Part shown: positions 25,078 to 34,165 of the stretch, piece by piece
Layout of the letters: each line of letters starts with the position of its first letter
Position numbering within the stretch: the first letter of the stretch is position 1
Assembly: GCA_004293365.1 (NCBI GenBank)
Contig: RDYN01000058.1
Location: 17,414-81,413, forward strand
Reading direction: 5' to 3'
Origin: Oscillatoriales cyanobacterium
GTDB lineage: Bacteria; Cyanobacteriota; Cyanobacteriia; Cyanobacteriales; Microcoleaceae
Length of the DNA stretch: 64,000 bases
Position numbers and translations under genes: made by a program
Notes under the pieces: generated by a model
Told to the model about the DNA's origin: nothing
The model's database searches: none
Seen by the model: only the letters and a program-made list of their open reading frames with translations

Positions 25078-26818
25078 AAGAGGAAGATTTGGCGATCGGC
25101 ATCCGCCAACCGGTACCAAAAGCTCGATCGCTAATTTTCAAACCCGGGGCTGCTTGTCGCCGTTTAAACTCCGATTGCCTGACTAATTTTACTACAGGTT
25201 TAACCACCGCAGCATCGTGTCCCGCAGCGATGATTTGTTGGACAGATTCGTGATTTTCTATTAACCGCTGCAAGATGTCATCCAAAACATCGTAAGCAGG
25301 CAAAGAATCTTGGTCAACTTGTCCCGGTTTCAGTTCAGCACTCGGCGCTTTATTGATAATATTAACTGGAATAATTTCTCGATCCGAGGACGGGGGTACA
25401 GCCCCTACATATCCGCCCGCATTCAGCCACCGACAAAGGGAATAAACGCGAGTTTTCGGTACATCGGAAATGACTGCCAATCCGCCATTCATATCGCCGT
25501 AGAGAGTGCAGTAACCCACCGACATTTCCGACTTATTGCCAGTGGAAAGCAGCAAATGTCCGAACTTGTTAGAAATCGCCATCAACAGATTGCCGCGAAT
25601 GCGCGATTGAATATTTTCCTCGGCAATCCCGAAAGTGGTATTGAGAAACAAATCGGCAAGAGTGCGATCGTAAGTTTTCATCAAATCGCCGATCGGCAAT
25701 AGTTCGATCGCAATTCCGAGATTTCGGGCTAACTCCAAAGCATCATTAACCGAATGATCCGAACTGTAAGGAGAAGGCATCAGCACCCCCAGCACATTTT
25801 CGGGCCCGATCGCGCAACTGGCGATCGCCGCCACCAAAGCCGAATCTATCCCGCCACTCAAACCAAGTACAACCTTAGAAAAACCGCATTTGCGAACATA
25901 ATCTCGGACTCCCAAAACCAAAGCAGCCCAAATTTCCGCATCCCCGAATGGCGGTTCAAAACTTAAATCAGTTGTGGAAATTAAATCACTTGTGGAACGG
26001 GCATCTTGCCTGTTCCCACCCCCGAGCAAATCTTGTTTGTTTTCATCATATTCCAGCACTGCAAAATCAGTTTCAAAAGAAGCCAATACTTGAATCAAAT
26101 TCCCCTGACGGTTCACCGCAAAACTGCTACCATCAAAAATAATATCATCATTTCCCCCTACCTGATTAGCGTAAACAATCGGTATTCCTGAACGGATGAC
26201 ACTGTGCTGCAACATCGCCGATCGCACTCCCCGCTTCCCGACAGAATAAGGCGATGCCGACAAATTCACAACTAAATCCACGCCCAATTTTGCCAAATCG
26301 GAAATAGGATCGCCCGCGTAACTGCGTTTACCCCAAAACTCCTCATTGTTCCACAAATCCTCACAAATTGTCACGCCAATTTTGAGTTCGCCAATAGTAA
26401 AGTAACGGCTGCTTTTTCCCGGTTCAAAATATCTATCTTCATCAAATACATCATAGGTAGGCAACAAGCGTTTATGAAAAACTTGTTGAACTGCGCCATT
26501 TTGCAACAAAACAGCGCTGTTAAACAATGACTTTCCGCCTAATTTAACACCCTCAATATTAAGTATGGGAGTGCCGACAATGACTGCCAACTCCGGCGGC
26601 AAAGCTCGCGCCAGTTGCTGCAACTGTGCGCTTGCCGCTGCAATGAAACTCGCATCCATCAACAAATCGCGGGGCGGATAACCCAGCAGGGAAAGTTCCG
26701 GTGTTAGCAATAAGTTTGCGCCCTCAATCTGCGCTTGTTTCGCCGCCTCCAGAATTAGGTTGGAGTTGCCACAGATATCACCAATAGTAGGGTTGAGTTG
26801 TGCGATCGCAATTTTCAT
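25061..26818 (-). CDS. nadE: Glutamine-dependent NAD+ synthetase
   Basis: 585 residues, the two-domain form. The N-terminal nitrilase-like glutaminase shows LTPELSLLGYPPRDLL (Glu), the Lys in HKRLLPTYDVFDE and Cys in GVTICEDLWN. The C-terminal ATP-pyrophosphatase has GLSGGIDSALVAAIA and STGNKSEMSVGY. It converts nicotinate adenine dinucleotide to NAD+ using glutamine and ATP, the last step of synthesis. It lies downstream of nrtR, nadD and pncB on the same strand, with one chorismate-mutase-type gene between. Confidence 0.96.
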   Translation of the reverse strand: MKIAIAQLNPTIGDICGNSNLILEAAKQAQIEGANLLLTPELSLLGYPPRDLLMDASFIAAASAQLQQLARALPPELAVIVGTPILNIEGVKLGGKSLFNSAVLLQNGAVQQVFHKRLLPTYDVFDEDRYFEPGKSSRYFTIGELKIGVTICEDLWNNEEFWGKRSYAGDPISDLAKLGVDLVVNLSASPYSVGKRGVRSAMLQHSVIRSGIPIVYANQVGGNDDIIFDGSSFAVNRQGNLIQVLASFETDFAVLEYDENKQDLLGGGNRQDARSTSDLISTTDLSFEPPFGDAEIWAALVLGVRDYVRKCGFSKVVLGLSGGIDSALVAAIASCAIGPENVLGVLMPSPYSSDHSVNDALELARNLGIAIELLPIGDLMKTYDRTLADLFLNTTFGIAEENIQSRIRGNLLMAISNKFGHLLLSTGNKSEMSVGYCTLYGDMNGGLAVISDVPKTRVYSLCRWLNAGGYVGAVPPSSDREIIPVNIINKAPSAELKPGQVDQDSLPAYDVLDDILQRLIENHESVQQIIAAGHDAAVVKPVVKLVRQSEFKRRQAAPGLKISDRAFGTGWRMPIAKSSSYETHH

Positions 26819-26905
26819 ATTACCAAATCACTTAATAAATCTTGCTAGCAGTCCGCGCGGGCGGACTCAATTTCCTATACTCCTAGATTTGAATATAGGC
26901 CAACA

Positions 26906-27208
26906 TTACTCAGATTTGTAATGCTTCAACTCTTCCTCAATATAATAATTTACCAAATCCCGGTAAATATTTTCTACCACATCAGGATTCAAACCCGATT
27001 CCAAAGCCCACTCGCGTCGCTGTTGTAACATAGCCTGAAAGCGATCGGGCGCTCTAACGCTAGCTTCACTCGTTTTGAACCGGGCTGCTGCGATGACGTA
27101 TTGAAATCTCTTGCTCAAAGCATCGATCACTTCTCGATCGATGATATCAATTTCCTCGCGAACCTCGTGAATATTGGCACATTCATCAGGATTTTTCATC
27201 TGCTGCAC
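26906..27208 (-). CDS. Chorismate mutase / isochorismate pyruvate-lyase family protein
   Basis: 100 residues of the AroQ fold: MKNPDECANIHEVREEIDII, then DREVIDALSKRFQYVIAAARFK, SVRAPDRFQAMLQQRREWA and the last helix. The KNPDEC opening and SVRAPxRF segment are more like PchB-type isochorismate lyases than the plain chorismate mutase. Either chorismate to prephenate or isochorismate to salicylate plus pyruvate is possible. No siderophore genes are adjacent. It sits inside the NAD gene run, perhaps only by position. Confidence 0.8.
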   Translation of the reverse strand: MQQMKNPDECANIHEVREEIDIIDREVIDALSKRFQYVIAAARFKTSEASVRAPDRFQAMLQQRREWALESGLNPDVVENIYRDLVNYYIEEELKHYKSE

Positions 27209-27401
27209 TCCTCAATAGCTTGTTTTCTCATGTTACTCAATTGAACTCGGAATGTCAGTCGATTTTAGATTTTAGATTTTAGATTTTAGATTGACTCTAC
27301 GAATTAATCTGAGAAATTGAACTCTTAGTCTAAAATTTGGGGATCGCTTCTCAGCAAGCGTCGGTGGCTGCCATTTTTAGGCGAGGTCATCCAAGGAACA
27401 G

Positions 27402-28151
27402 CTATATAAACACTAGCGGCTTATTTTTGAAAGGAGCAAAAGCGGCAGCATCAAAGCGGTACAAACTAGCAGGGCGCCCTGCACCTCGCGAAACCTTAAC
27501 ACGGGTATCGCACAAAAAGCCCAATTTCAACAATCGAGCTCTAAAATTAGAATAATCAGAAAAATTTTCCCCCAAAATAGTAGTATACAATTGATACAGA
27601 TCGCTCAAAGTAAAAAGCTCCGGCAAAACTTCAAAAGCTACGGGACTGTATTCAAGTTTGTTGCGGAGTCGCCGGTATCCGTATTCGAGAATTTGATTGT
27701 GATCGAAGGCTAGCTTAGGAACTTGTTGGACGGGATACCAAGCAATGCCGCCGACGCGGTGCCCGACGCCCGCAACTACACTTCCAGCAATCAATTCAGC
27801 TTCTTCAAACCGCACCAAAGCAAAATAACTCACCGAAAGATAGCGATCGCCCCTGGTGAATTCTCTCGGATCCCGCCCGGGTTCTCCAAAAGTATACAGT
27901 TGCTCCAGATACAAATTTTCTACTCTAATTTTCTCCGACAAAATCCGGTAAGCTGCATTTTCCAGAGACTCTCCGTGCCGTACCAAAGTACCGGGAAGAC
28001 TCCAAGAATCGATAAATGGTTCGTCTTGTCGCATTACCAACAGCACTAACAAGCGGTTCTGTACGGTATCGACGGAGAAAATTACATTATCTACTCCTAC
28101 TTTAAAGTCAGCTAACGAGCAACCTTCGCTCTTTTTTGTGCCTCGTGCCAT
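27402..28151 (-). CDS. nrtR: NrtR-type Nudix/winged-helix regulator of NAD genes
   Basis: 249 residues. A Nudix-like domain (about 15-150) contains SWSLPGTLVRHGESLENAAY in place of the full GX5EX7REUXEEXGU box. The degenerate box is typical of NrtR repressors, which bind ADP-ribose without strong hydrolysis. The C-terminal winged helix includes FSDYSNFRARLLKLG and GRPASLYRFDAAAF. NrtR represses NAD synthesis genes in several bacteria. Its position among nadE, nadD and pncB supports that role here. Its start overlaps the end of nadD by 40 bp. Confidence 0.87.
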   Translation of the reverse strand: MARGTKKSEGCSLADFKVGVDNVIFSVDTVQNRLLVLLVMRQDEPFIDSWSLPGTLVRHGESLENAAYRILSEKIRVENLYLEQLYTFGEPGRDPREFTRGDRYLSVSYFALVRFEEAELIAGSVVAGVGHRVGGIAWYPVQQVPKLAFDHNQILEYGYRRLRNKLEYSPVAFEVLPELFTLSDLYQLYTTILGENFSDYSNFRARLLKLGFLCDTRVKVSRGAGRPASLYRFDAAAFAPFKNKPLVFI

Positions 28152-28711
28152 GCGTACAAATGCTCCCGATTAATGTAATCTTCGATAGTCGGAGTTAGGG
28201 CTTCGGTGTCTCCTGTTTCGCGATAGGAAGTTGAAGAAACATCGGGAGCGTTCAAAGATGCGATCGCCACTTCTGCACCCATGCGCCTCAACTGCCACAA
28301 ATCTAACTGTTCTGATGGATAACCAGGGCGCGGTACTATCAACAACTCTACTTCTTTTAACAACTGTTCAAATTTGTACCAGCGAGGCAGTTGTCCCACC
28401 AAGTCGGAGCCTATTACCATCGTCAACTCTGCATCCGGCCACTGCAATCTTGCTTGTTCCACGGTTTCTAGCGTCCTCGGGCTGCTGAGTTCTGGATGCA
28501 AGCAAAGGTTGTGTCTGGGCGAATTAATTTCTTGAATGATTAACAGCAGCATTGCCGATCGGTGTTCGAGGGATGTTTGGTGCGACTTGAAAGGATTGTC
28601 CGACGCCCAAACTGCTACCCAATCAAAATGCTGAGAAAGCCAATTCAGGATTGTTTTGTGTCCGGCTGTCGGCGGATCGGCGCTGGTTCCAAACAAGGCA
28701 ATTTTTTGCAT
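28112..28711 (-). CDS. nadD: Nicotinate-nucleotide adenylyltransferase
   Basis: 199 residues from ATG 28711 (MQKIALFGTSADPPTAGHK). The nucleotidyltransferase motif GTSADPPTAGH corresponds to (T/G)xxPxxxGH. A C-terminal VSSTSYRE matches the ISxTxxR motif of the family. It adenylates nicotinate mononucleotide to deamido-NAD. An upstream in-frame ATG at 28753 reads through GGGAATTGGT-type repeats and is rejected. It overlaps nrtR, which suggests translational coupling. Confidence 0.9.
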   Translation of the reverse strand: MQKIALFGTSADPPTAGHKTILNWLSQHFDWVAVWASDNPFKSHQTSLEHRSAMLLLIIQEINSPRHNLCLHPELSSPRTLETVEQARLQWPDAELTMVIGSDLVGQLPRWYKFEQLLKEVELLIVPRPGYPSEQLDLWQLRRMGAEVAIASLNAPDVSSTSYRETGDTEALTPTIEDYINREHLYAWHEAQKRAKVAR

Positions 28712-29057
28712 AGGGAATTGGTAATGGGGAATGGGGAATTGGGAATTGGGCATTGGGAATTGGGCATTGGGAGTTGAAATAAATACTAATAAACCAAGGG
28801 TGTCAACTTAATTATCAAACGTAGTTCAAAGCCTGCTGTTTGATGATTAACCTCTCGATCCCCCCTAACCCCCCTTAAAAAGGGGGGGACAAGAGCGATC
28901 GAATTCCTCTCACAAAGGAGGGACTGTAAGCTTTCAAAGTCCCCCTTATTAAGGGGGATTTAGGGGGATCTAGACGCTTTGTAGAAGCGAGATATTTCAT
29001 GAATTTTAGTCGGAACTTGACACCAATAACTAATGAATGATGAATGATGACCAATAA
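28712..29057. repeat. Spacer of C-rich and heptamer repeats
   Basis: Degenerate GGGAATT repeats stand next to nadD. At 28858-28976 are two arms of the C-rich repeat (ATCCCCCCTAACCCCCCTT with AAGGGGGGG, and AGTCCCCCTTATTAAGGGGG). No gene is seen. Confidence 0.7.
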
Positions 29058-30461
29058 CTAATGACTCTTTTTCGTTTTTTGAGTTAGACTCTGCAAATCG
29101 GTAGAAATTTCCATTGGCGGCGAAATCGGGTTATTTAGTTGGCGAGTTTGTGCAGGCAGACTGGCGACAGAAGCCGCAGTTCGTTTGGCGATCGCCTCCA
29201 AACTTTCCGGCTCCTGGACTCGTTTGCCATCCTTGACAACCAATTGCATCAATGGTATGCGAGAAGCAAAATTATGATTTTCTTCTACTGTTAGTCCCAA
29301 ACAATCGCCGATAATTGCTCCATCTTTCACGGTTCTAAAAATTTGCTTTCTTCCTGGATATGTTACCTTGCCGCTGGCCTCTTTCATCACGGGCATCCCG
29401 TCTATTTCGACCAACTTATAAACACCGTTGACAGGGGAACCGCTGACCAACTTCGTTCCCAAACCGTAACCGTCAATGCAAGCACCGGCACTTTTTAATT
29501 TAGCAATTTCGTGTTCGTCCAAATCACCGCTAGCAATAATTGGCACCCCCGGAAGGATCGATCGCACTTCCCGCGACAATTTTACCAAATCCCCCGAATC
29601 CAGCCGCACGCCTTGCAACGGCATTTCACCGCTGTTTGCTCGCGATGCCAAAATCCGCGCCGCCGCCACAGTATCGTAAGTATCGATCAATAGCGGTGCG
29701 CCGGGAAAATAGCGGTGAAAAGCTGCAAACGCCTCATCTTCGCTGCCTTCTTGAGCCGACACAGCCATTACCAAAGCATGAGCCATAGTACCCACAGGTT
29801 TGCGGCCCAACTTCAAAGCAGCCAAAACATTAGAAGTACCATCGAGCCCAGCAGCCAAAGCCGCCCTCGCCGCCCACACAGCAGCTTGAGGCCCAAAAGC
29901 CCTGCGCGTCCCAAATTCCAGCAACTTAGCCTCCGGGCCCGCCACATCTCGCAGCCGCGCAGCCCGCGTCGCAATTAAAGTTTGATAATTGATCGCATTC
30001 AACAAATAAGTTTCGACTAACTGAGCCTGCCACAGAGGAGCCTCGATTCGCAATAGAGGTTCGTTGGCAAATACCGCCGTCCCCTCGGGTACCGCCCAAA
30101 CATCGCCAGTAAAGCGGGCTGTGGCGAGTAGAGTCCAAAATCGCTCCGGGGCCCCAGCAAAAATTCCGGTGGACTGCAAAGCCTGAATTTGCGCCGGGGA
30201 AAACCGCAATTTCTCCAGATAGTCTAGAACTTGGGCTAAACCCATGGCGATCGCATAACCAAAACTCTCTGGTAGCCTCCGCGCGAACAATTCAAAACTC
30301 GCAGGGCGATCGTCGAGGCCTTCCCCGACGTAACAAGCCGCCATCGTTAGCTGGTAGAGATCGGTCAACAGGCTGTAATCTGCTGGAGAAACCGTCAATT
30401 CCCGATCTTCTAAGATTTCCTCAAAACCTGTGAGGTGCAGGCTTTCTGTCGCAGTTTTCAT
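29058..30461 (-). CDS. pncB: Nicotinate phosphoribosyltransferase
   Basis: 467 residues. Seen are LLTDLYQLTMAACYV, SFELFARRLPESFGYAIAMG, LLEFGTRRAFGP, and the PRTase-fold VRLDSGDLVKLSREVR and KLVSGSPVNGVYKLV. It makes nicotinate mononucleotide from nicotinate and PRPP with ATP, the entry of the Preiss-Handler salvage route. It is the first gene of the NAD run (pncB, nadD, nrtR, nadE). A palindrome 36 bp upstream could be the NrtR operator. Confidence 0.94.
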   Translation of the reverse strand: MKTATESLHLTGFEEILEDRELTVSPADYSLLTDLYQLTMAACYVGEGLDDRPASFELFARRLPESFGYAIAMGLAQVLDYLEKLRFSPAQIQALQSTGIFAGAPERFWTLLATARFTGDVWAVPEGTAVFANEPLLRIEAPLWQAQLVETYLLNAINYQTLIATRAARLRDVAGPEAKLLEFGTRRAFGPQAAVWAARAALAAGLDGTSNVLAALKLGRKPVGTMAHALVMAVSAQEGSEDEAFAAFHRYFPGAPLLIDTYDTVAAARILASRANSGEMPLQGVRLDSGDLVKLSREVRSILPGVPIIASGDLDEHEIAKLKSAGACIDGYGLGTKLVSGSPVNGVYKLVEIDGMPVMKEASGKVTYPGRKQIFRTVKDGAIIGDCLGLTVEENHNFASRIPLMQLVVKDGKRVQEPESLEAIAKRTAASVASLPAQTRQLNNPISPPMEISTDLQSLTQKTKKSH

Positions 30462-30496
30462 AGCTAAAAACCCCGGACAAACTTTGTTTTCTTAAT

Positions 30497-30515
30497 TATA
30501 GTAATAAATACCATA
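30497..30515. promoter_or_regulatory. Candidate NrtR operator upstream of pncB
   Basis: TATAGTA-ATAAA-TACCATA, two 7-bp half-sites matching at 6 of 7 positions, centred 45 bp upstream of the pncB ATG. Position and size fit a repressor site in front of a NAD gene. The NrtR motif for this organism is unknown to me, so this is inference. Confidence 0.4.
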
Positions 30516-30961
30516 TATTTTTGTAAAGGTTTGATTAAGATTGCTGACACCATCTAAGCAAATTCTTGATAACCGCGTTAAATAGAGAGTTTGAGGTTGA
30601 TTGCCGGATATCTATTATGGTAGAATCAATTAAAACGACTAACTTAACAATCTCAGCAATTAACCCAAAGAACTCGATCGCCGCGGTTTTTTGAGGAAAT
30701 TTGAGGAAAATATTTCGTTGCAGCGGTTAAACAGCCTTGAAAAATCTGGTTTCTGAAGGTTGTGATTGTTTGGGTTGAGCAAAGAAAAATATACCAGGAG
30801 ACTGGGGCGATCGTCCAAAACACTGAATTTATAAAAGCTTCAGTTTGCTTCGATGTTGCAGACTAATAAGTAATTCAAACAAATATTGCTAGAGCGATCG
30901 CAGGGCAGAAACTCAGACTAATCTATAAAGTATCAACAGCCAGAAAAGAGAGGCGGTTCTT
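30516..30961. other. Spacer upstream of a small gene
   Basis: AT-rich, with no gene recognised. It should contain the promoter for the small gene at 30962. Confidence 0.5.
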
Positions 30962-31111
30962 ATGAATCTTTCTAAATCTGTGGTAGGCGCAATGCGTTAC
31001 GTTTCGGAAGCTGCATCGAGAATTTTTAGACGGAGCGATGACGATTATCCGGCTACTGGCGTTCAGCCTTTTGAACGTAAGCCACCCAAAGGTTCTAAAT
31101 GGGAAAGATGA
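30962..31111 (+). CDS. Small conserved-looking basic protein (49 aa)
   Basis: The frame reads MNLSKSVVGAMRYVSEAASR, IFRRSDDDYPATGVQPFERK and PPKGSKWER. It has AGAGAGG upstream, coding-like composition and a strong terminator 96 bp after the stop. Such short Arg/Lys-rich proteins with an aromatic C-terminus are found in cyanobacteria with no known function. It is too short for most gene finders. Confidence 0.6.
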   Translation: MNLSKSVVGAMRYVSEAASRIFRRSDDDYPATGVQPFERKPPKGSKWER

Positions 31112-31206
31112 AAAGCCGATCGGGCTTTTCTAGCGAGGTAGGCAAAGACATTCGTCTCACACAATAACGGTAAATTTTTCAACTACTTTGAAATATCTTG
31201 AATTTT

Positions 31207-31238
31207 CCCCAGCTAAGCTTTGTTTAGCTGGGGTTTTG
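31207..31238 (+). terminator. Intrinsic terminator
   Basis: CCCCAGCTAA at 31207-31216 pairs perfectly with TTAGCTGGGG at 31224-31233 and is followed by TTTT. It serves the small gene at 30962-31111. Confidence 0.85.
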
Positions 31239-31251
31239 CCGTTATAAGTTT

Positions 31252-31301
31252 GTAGTGAGGACTTCAGTCCTTCTTTTTATGAGGACTGAAGTCCTCACTA
31301 C
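31252..31301. repeat. GTAGTGAGGACTT palindromic repeat
   Basis: GTAGTGAGGACTTCAGTCC at 31252-31270 pairs with its perfect complement at 31283-31301. Its right end supplies the TAG stop of the minus-strand phytol kinase gene. Confidence 0.9.
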
Positions 31302-31996
31302 GAACCCATTACCCATAATTGATTTAGGAAAAAGCCGATCGCCCCGCTGCCGATTGGTACAGTCAAATTATCAATTCCCAACTTAGACACCGACTCCAAA
31401 GTAGCAGCAACCAAAGCCACAACAGCCGACACCGCCCAAGTTTGCCAAACATTGCCTTGCACGAAGAGCAAAATCAAACTGCTAACAGCAAAACTCACCA
31501 AATACATAGTTGCAGAACCTTCCCAACTCTTCTGCATTCCCCAAACTCGATAAAGATGTTTGCCGTATTTCTGCCCGATGACAGCGGCCAATCCGTCCCC
31601 CCAAGTCATCACTAAAATGCCCAAAGCAGCGTATTCCTGATGTTGCATCGGCCAAAACCAAGCGACGAGAAGGCTGATACTCACAGCATAGAAAAAAGTC
31701 CCGAAACTCTTGCGGTTGATACTGTTAAGACTCCGTAAAATCGGCACTTGGTAGGAAATTAGGGCGATCGCACCAGCCAAAAAACCAGCCGAAATCCCCA
31801 CCCAGTCGGGTATTTGCAGCCACCAAGCCAGCAAAATCACGTTTCCAGTACCGATGTGAACCACCTTGCGCGATACCTCGGCACCGACAGCAGTAAAGCG
31901 ATTTAACCCTTCAGCCACCAGCAAAATCACGCCCAACCAGGCTCCCACGAGGGAAATTTGTAACCAGACAGTCGGAATTTCAGACAATATAAACAC
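31298..31996 (-). CDS. Phytol kinase / polyprenol kinase family membrane protein
   Basis: 232 residues with about seven hydrophobic segments. It shows SRKVVHIGTGNVILL, the conserved MTWGDGLAAVIGQKYGKH and KSWEGSATMYLVS motifs of the SEC59/VTE5 CTP-dependent kinases. In cyanobacteria and plants this enzyme phosphorylates phytol released from chlorophyll, for reuse in tocopherol and chlorophyll. The stop codon lies in the first bases of a dispersed repeat, so the extreme C-terminus may have been trimmed. Confidence 0.85.
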   Translation of the reverse strand: MFILSEIPTVWLQISLVGAWLGVILLVAEGLNRFTAVGAEVSRKVVHIGTGNVILLAWWLQIPDWVGISAGFLAGAIALISYQVPILRSLNSINRKSFGTFFYAVSISLLVAWFWPMQHQEYAALGILVMTWGDGLAAVIGQKYGKHLYRVWGMQKSWEGSATMYLVSFAVSSLILLFVQGNVWQTWAVSAVVALVAATLESVSKLGIDNLTVPIGSGAIGFFLNQLWVMGS

Positions 31997-32166
31997 GATA
32001 TTTAGGAAAAACTGCGATCGGGCACTGTGTACTACTTTAGTGGAAAGCGCGATCGATGTTAGAACCCCGCAGCCTTAAAGTGCTGCGGGGAGCTGGCTGT
32101 TATGTTTTTTTAGGTTGGTCTACTTAAAACCTGTGCTATGCTATAAGCAAGTCTAGGGAAAAAGCT

Positions 32167-32358
32167 ATGACTATTTTAGTAGAAGAACTCTTGAATACCT
32201 TTGAGCGATTAACAGACTCAGAACGGTTAGATTTGGTATTGGAAATTTTGAAACGGACTGTCGATTTAGACTTTCCGCCCCTGTCTGATGACGATTTAGT
32301 TCTGAATGCTGAGGGAATTTTTCTAGAGTTAGATGAGGAAGAATCCGTATATGAATAG
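32167..32358 (+). CDS. Antitoxin of a MazEF-like module
   Basis: 63 residues, acidic: MTILVEELLNTFERLTDSER, then LDLVLEILKRTVDLDFPPLS and DDDLVLNAEGIFLELDEEE. Such small acidic proteins precede MazF/PemK toxins in cyanobacteria. Its stop overlaps the start of the toxin frame by 8 bp, the usual translational coupling. The frame is intact although the toxin is not. Confidence 0.7.
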   Translation: MTILVEELLNTFERLTDSERLDLVLEILKRTVDLDFPPLSDDDLVLNAEGIFLELDEEESVYE

Positions 32359-32695
32359 TCCAGATCGTGGTGAAATATGATTAGTCGATCTAGGTTATAT
32401 TGCGAAAGTCAGACCATGTTTGGTCGTGAGTATTCCTGCTTTAAATCAAGACCGGGCCTTAGCTACTCTAGTGCCACATACAACAAGTCTACGCGGTTCA
32501 AGATTTGAGGTAAAAGTCAAAAATAAGTTCCTCCGAGAAGGAGTATTTGACGTACAAAATATGATTACAATCCCTCATGCAAAGCTTCTACGCAAATTGG
32601 GAAGTCTGACATCCGAGAAAATGCTTTAAGTAGAAGAGGTAATACTTTTGTGGTTGGGATTTAAAGAGGACAGTGCTGAGGAAGAAGAGGAGTAA
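32351..32695 (+). pseudogene. MazF/PemK-type toxin broken by two in-frame stops
   Basis: The frame from ATG 32351 reads MNSPDRGEI-stop-LVDLGYIAKVRPCLVVSIPA, goes on to GSLTSEKML-stop-VEEVILLWLGF and then an acidic tail. This is a MazF family mRNA interferase whose first motif, GEIWLVDLG, has TGA (32378-32380) for the expected Trp codon. A TAA at 32627-32629 interrupts the last helix. Reading frame and conserved residues are otherwise kept, so decay looks recent. A shorter product from an internal start would lack the first strand. Confidence 0.85.
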
Positions 32696-32739
32696 GCCGA
32701 ACCCTTGACGTTTTGAAATAATCAGAAAATCTGACTGCT

Positions 32740-33021
32740 ATGCAATATGTCTTAATTATTCATGAAGTCGAAAATTATGCAGCTTGGAAAAAGGTATTTG
32801 ACAATGCTGCAAATATCCGCAAAGAAGCTGGCGAGCGCTCCTATCAGGTTTTGAAGTATGAGAATGAACCCAACAAAATTGTTCATTTCTCCGCGTGGAC
32901 ATCAACAGCAGATGCCAGGGCATTTTTTGAGTCGCCTGCATTGGTTAAAATTAGAGAGGAAGCGGGAGTCAAAGCTCCTGAATTTATCTATTTAGACCAA
33001 TTAGAGTCAGGAGTATTGTGA
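32740..33021 (+). CDS. Dimeric alpha-beta barrel protein (antibiotic biosynthesis monooxygenase-like)
   Basis: 93 residues: MQYVLIIHEVENYAAWKKVF, then RSYQVLKYENEPNKIVHFSAW and ARAFFESPALVKIREEAGV. The beta-alpha-beta-beta-alpha-beta order and the HxxFxxW-type arrangement fit the ABM/DABB fold. The function of cyanobacterial members is unknown. It has a separate spacer from the mazF remnant, so it is probably not part of that module. Confidence 0.7.
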   Translation: MQYVLIIHEVENYAAWKKVFDNAANIRKEAGERSYQVLKYENEPNKIVHFSAWTSTADARAFFESPALVKIREEAGVKAPEFIYLDQLESGVL

Positions 33022-33082
33022 AAGACGCATTCGTATAATGTCAGTATAAAAGACTCGGCGGTTTCAACCGCCGTTTCATCTT

Positions 33083-34054
33083 TCACAACTCGCGTTTCAA
33101 CAATTCCCGCACAGCCGCAAAAGCCCTCCCCCGACACTTTTCGGGCAGCAGCGACAATCCCAAACCCGCCCACATTTTCGCCTCAGAAACCGACTTTCCA
33201 GCTCGCACCATCCGCCGCCCTTTTGCCGTTTCACCCACCTCAATCAACCGCAAACCAAGCGCTAATTGAGTTTCTGCAATCCTCTTGAGCCTGACTGTTT
33301 CCAACTTCTCGGACTCAAATTCGTAGCTGGTCAAATAGCGCAATTTATCGCTTAAATAGGGAATTGCCCGATCGCATCCTTGCTGTCCTGGATGAAATCG
33401 ATACTCCATCAACAGCTCGGGCAAGTAATAGCACTTTTTGCCCGCAATTGCAAGTCTTACGAACAAATCGTTATCTTCGCAATTTTGCCAATTCGGCCGC
33501 AGAAATCCGACTGTTTCCAGCGCGCGGCGTCGAAACAAAGTTGCGCCTATTTGCAAACTTTGTCTCAGAAAAACTGTAGCAAGTAAATCTTCAATCATTC
33601 CAGACGACAACTCAGTGCGGCCCCACCGCTGCGAATTCAGTTGTGTCTGGTTTTCGTCAATGTTGTTGTTGATATCAATGACCCAATGGTCGGTACTAAC
33701 AAAATCAATGCTGGGGTTTTTATCTAAAATAGCAGATGTCCGCTCTAGAAATTGCGCGCTGAGGCGATCGTCATCGTCAAACTTGATAAAATATTCGCCC
33801 CTAGCCGCTGCAAAGCCCGATCGCATATTATTGCTTTTACCGATATTCTGCGGGTGGCGAATGTAGCGAATCGGGCGATCGACAAATTCCGACATCAACA
33901 GCGCAGTCGTGTCCGTCGAACCGTCATCGCAGACAATTAATTCAAAATCTGTATAAGTTTGATCTAGCACGCTGGCGATCGCACTAGCCAGCAAATTCAC
34001 TCGATTGCAAGTAGGAATGCAAACACTAATTTTCGGCACTACGACTATTTTCAA
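33083..34054 (-). CDS. Family 2 glycosyltransferase
   Basis: 323 residues. The GT-A fold opening VPKISVCIPTCNRVNLLASA is followed by DFELIVCDDGSTDTTALLM, the DxD-type FDDDDR (FIKFDDDDRLSAQFLE) and the acceptor region NCEDNDLFVRLA. The C-terminal 60 residues are helical and Arg-rich. It transfers a sugar from a nucleotide sugar, probably in surface polysaccharide or glycolipid synthesis. The donor cannot be told. A second glycosyltransferase lies 660 bp away in the opposite direction. Confidence 0.9.
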   Translation of the reverse strand: MKIVVVPKISVCIPTCNRVNLLASAIASVLDQTYTDFELIVCDDGSTDTTALLMSEFVDRPIRYIRHPQNIGKSNNMRSGFAAARGEYFIKFDDDDRLSAQFLERTSAILDKNPSIDFVSTDHWVIDINNNIDENQTQLNSQRWGRTELSSGMIEDLLATVFLRQSLQIGATLFRRRALETVGFLRPNWQNCEDNDLFVRLAIAGKKCYYLPELLMEYRFHPGQQGCDRAIPYLSDKLRYLTSYEFESEKLETVRLKRIAETQLALGLRLIEVGETAKGRRMVRAGKSVSEAKMWAGLGLSLLPEKCRGRAFAAVRELLKREL

Positions 34055-34165
34055 TTTTAGATTGTGGAAAAAATTCGCACTTCAGTCCAGGGAAAGAAAC
34101 CACCAATGCCCAATGCCCTGTTTGGCCAATGCCCTGTTTGGCCAATGCCCTATGCGCTATGTATT

